From Leptolyngbyaceae cyanobacterium CSSed165cm_216 (GTDB lineage: Bacteria > Cyanobacteriota > Cyanobacteriia > Phormidesmidales > Phormidesmidaceae): DNA of 7,246 nt. Below, one piece after another: positions 6,017 to 7,246 of the stretch; positions within the stretch are counted from its first letter, which is position 1, and the number at the start of each line of letters is the position of its first letter. The notes below the pieces were generated by a model. It searched no databases. It had not been told where the DNA came from and saw only the letters and a program-made list of their open reading frames with translations. The stretch is taken from contig SLIY01000066.1 in assembly GCA_007135385.1 (NCBI GenBank), positions 1-7,246 on the forward strand, written 5' to 3'. A program made the translations under genes and the position numbers.

Positions 6017-6614
6017 CCTGGATCAAAACTTAAATACGGCGGCTACCGTCCATGCCGCCGACCACCACGAAGAAGGGGAACATCGCCTGGTGGGCTTCAT
6101 CATCTTTCTGTTGTCAGAAAGCGTGATTTTCCTCAGCTTTTTTGTTGGTTACATTGTCTACAAAACCACGACTGCCGACTGGTTGCCCGCTGGGGTAGAA
6201 GGGCTAGAGGTACGAGAACCCCTGATTAATACCATCGTGCTGGTATCCAGTAGCTTTGTCATCTACTTCGCTGAGCGTTATCTCAAAAAAGAAAATCTCT
6301 GGGGTTTTCGCGCCCTTTGGCTGTTGACCATGGCCATGGGTAGTTTCTTCCTCTACGGTCAGGCGGTGGAGTGGGCCAGTCTATCCTTTAGCTTTACCGA
6401 TGGTCTTTACGGTGGCACCTTTTACCTGCTGACTGGCTTTCACGGGCTGCATGTGCTGACAGGGGTCCTGATGATGGCGGTGATGCTAGGGCGATCGTTT
6501 ATTCCGGGCAACTATGAGGACGGCGAAGTGGGGGTGATTGCCACCTCCCTGTTCTGGCATTTTGTCGATGTGATCTGGATTATTCTGTTTATTTTGATTT
6601 ATGTATGGCAGTAG
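6003..6614 (+). CDS. ctaE: Cytochrome c oxidase subunit III (ARTO)
   Basis: This 203-residue protein (CoxC/CtaE) is the third core subunit. It does not carry redox centres; in the family it stabilises subunit I and helps keep proton uptake going. It has five predicted helices (about 29-53, 74-92, 102-121, 137-163 and 177-201), the short bacterial form that lacks the first two helices of mitochondrial subunit III. Conserved features include the helix glutamate E39 (LLSES), the GTFYLLTGFHGLHVLTGV segment (138-155) with H147 and H150, and WHFVDVIWIILFILIYVW (185-202). The N-terminus has a small His/Glu cluster (H17, H21, H22, H27) before the first helix, of unknown meaning. The GTG start overlaps the end of subunit I by 14 nt in another frame, and CGGAG at 5991-5995 is well spaced, so translation is probably coupled. 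No intrinsic terminator is visible after it. Confidence 0.95.
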   Translation: MSSVNLDQNLNTAATVHAADHHEEGEHRLVGFIIFLLSESVIFLSFFVGYIVYKTTTADWLPAGVEGLEVREPLINTIVLVSSSFVIYFAERYLKKENLWGFRALWLLTMAMGSFFLYGQAVEWASLSFSFTDGLYGGTFYLLTGFHGLHVLTGVLMMAVMLGRSFIPGNYEDGEVGVIATSLFWHFVDVIWIILFILIYVWQ

Positions 6615-6622
6615 GGACTGTG

Positions 6623-6643
6623 GGCCAATAGGCAGGCCAATAG
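6623..6643. repeat. Short direct repeat between convergent genes
   Basis: GGCCAATAG occurs at 6623-6631 and 6635-6643, a 12-nt period. It lies in the 46-nt gap between subunit III and the convergent PPC-domain gene. It forms no stable hairpin with a T-run and is not a recognisable bidirectional terminator. Confidence 0.5.
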
Positions 6644-6660
6644 ATTGCCGTAAAAGCTGA

Positions 6661-7107
6661 CTAAATTTCCCGCAGCCGGGCCACTTTTAGGTAAAATTCC
6701 CCTGTACCACGGCCAGCATAGGCCCGTACCCGCACGGTATAGGTGCCGGATACCTCAATGCGGGCAAACAGCAACGAGTTGGTGGTGCCGTCGGGGCCAT
6801 CGTCATTTTCGCCAATGACGGTACCGTCCTGGTTCAGGAGAATGACATAGGTGTCAAAATCATCAGACTTAACGTCAATAGCGACTTGGTCACCGGCTTC
6901 TAAGTAGACGGTGTAATCTCTGGCAAAACCGCCAAAGCCAGTGGGAATATCCTCGTCGCTGAGGATGTCGGTGATTTCTCGGGAATCGGGCAGAGGAATC
7001 GGCGAGTAAACTCGACCTTGGGCATTGGCCGCTATGGCAGTTAGCCCAATGGTGGACAAGGCTAGGGGTAGCAGTAGGCTACGACGAAAGGATAGGGTAC
7101 CTGGCAT
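6661..7107 (-). CDS. Secreted PPC-domain protein
   Basis: This 148-residue protein has an N-terminal signal peptide: arginines at 8-9, a hydrophobic core (about 11-26) and a likely signal peptidase I site A27-N28-A29 before Q30. After a short linker, residues 64-141 form a beta-sandwich domain of the bacterial pre-peptidase C-terminal (PPC) type. It includes YTVYLEAGDQVAIDV (65-79), DTYVILLNQDGTVIGENDDG (85-104) and GTYTVRVRAYAGRGTGEFYLKV (121-142). PPC domains usually sit at the C-terminus of secreted peptidases as secretion or binding modules; here the domain stands alone with no catalytic part. Several Asp/Glu/Asn-rich turns (99-106) could bind calcium, which is inference. The ATG at 7107 gives the neatest signal peptide; an upstream in-frame TTG at 7116 would add three residues, and neither has a clear ribosome binding site. 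It is transcribed toward the oxidase cluster and is probably unrelated to it. Confidence 0.85.
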   Translation of the reverse strand: MPGTLSFRRSLLLPLALSTIGLTAIAANAQGRVYSPIPLPDSREITDILSDEDIPTGFGGFARDYTVYLEAGDQVAIDVKSDDFDTYVILLNQDGTVIGENDDGPDGTTNSLLFARIEVSGTYTVRVRAYAGRGTGEFYLKVARLREI

Positions 7108-7174
7108 AGGGTTCAAGGACGGATGGGAAAACGTCGGTTAACTGGCTGGGAAAAATGATGATTACTCTAGCCGA

Positions 7175-7198
7175 GGGTATCAGGTGCTGGGTATCAGG
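7175..7198. repeat. 14-nt direct repeat upstream of the PPC-domain gene
   Basis: GGGTATCAGG occurs at 7175-7184 and again at 7189-7198, a period of exactly 14 nt. It shares the 7/14-nt periodicity of the repeats at 1-38 and 4213-4240. It lies in the upstream region of the minus-strand PPC gene. No clear promoter for that gene could be picked out in 7108-7246. Confidence 0.6.
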
Positions 7199-7246
7199 AA
7201 TAGTTGGCCTACTAATACCACATAGTAATGCCCTATAGTTTTGACT

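Noticed and set aside
6615..6660. Bidirectional terminator between subunit III and the PPC gene
   Set aside because: The GGCCAATAG repeats are direct, not inverted, and no stem followed by a T-run could be found on either strand.

Overview
The window looks like a chromosomal segment from a cyanobacterium, probably a filamentous non-heterocystous Leptolyngbya/Phormidium-like lineage. Three things point this way. The first gene encodes a full-length PxcA/CemA-family proton-extrusion protein, a family confined to cyanobacteria and plastids. There is one exact HIP1 octamer (GCGATCGC, 1229-1236) and several near-HIP1 sites. The terminal oxidase has the hallmarks of the cyanobacterial alternative respiratory terminal oxidase (ARTO). 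The genus is inferred only from the style of the intergenic repeats.

Layout: 1-264 is non-coding and holds a 14-nt tandem repeat and a possible pxcA promoter with a palindrome. pxcA occupies 265-1620 (+). Next is a 363-nt gap with a duplicated palindromic hairpin element, a strong G-quadruplex-type G tract and a good sigma70-type promoter (TTGATA-16-TATAAA, 1824-1851). The oxidase cluster follows on the + strand: two DUF2231-like four-helix membrane proteins (1984-2484 and 2484-3107, joined by a TGATG stop/start overlap), subunit II (3111-4034), a 293-nt repeat-rich and pyrimidine-rich spacer, subunit I (4328-6016) and subunit III (6003-6614, overlapping subunit I by 14 nt). A small secreted PPC-domain protein (6661-7107, -) is convergent with the cluster.

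How the genes fit together: subunits I, II and III form a proton-translocating haem-copper oxygen reductase. Subunit II has lost both CuA cysteines and the second CuA histidine (D224, S228, F232), so electrons cannot enter by the usual cytochrome c to CuA route; quinol is the likely donor. Subunit I carries the YSHPAV motif of A2-type oxidases in place of the D-channel glutamate. The two upstream DUF2231 proteins keep four matching histidines each, and one is coupled to the other and sits 3 nt before subunit II. This makes them candidates for an accessory, haem-binding or assembly module of ARTO. That proposal is the least-described aspect of the window and is inference. PxcA, which acts in light-dependent proton extrusion, lies just upstream on the same strand, so two systems handling membrane proton balance are neighbours, though they appear to be separately transcribed.
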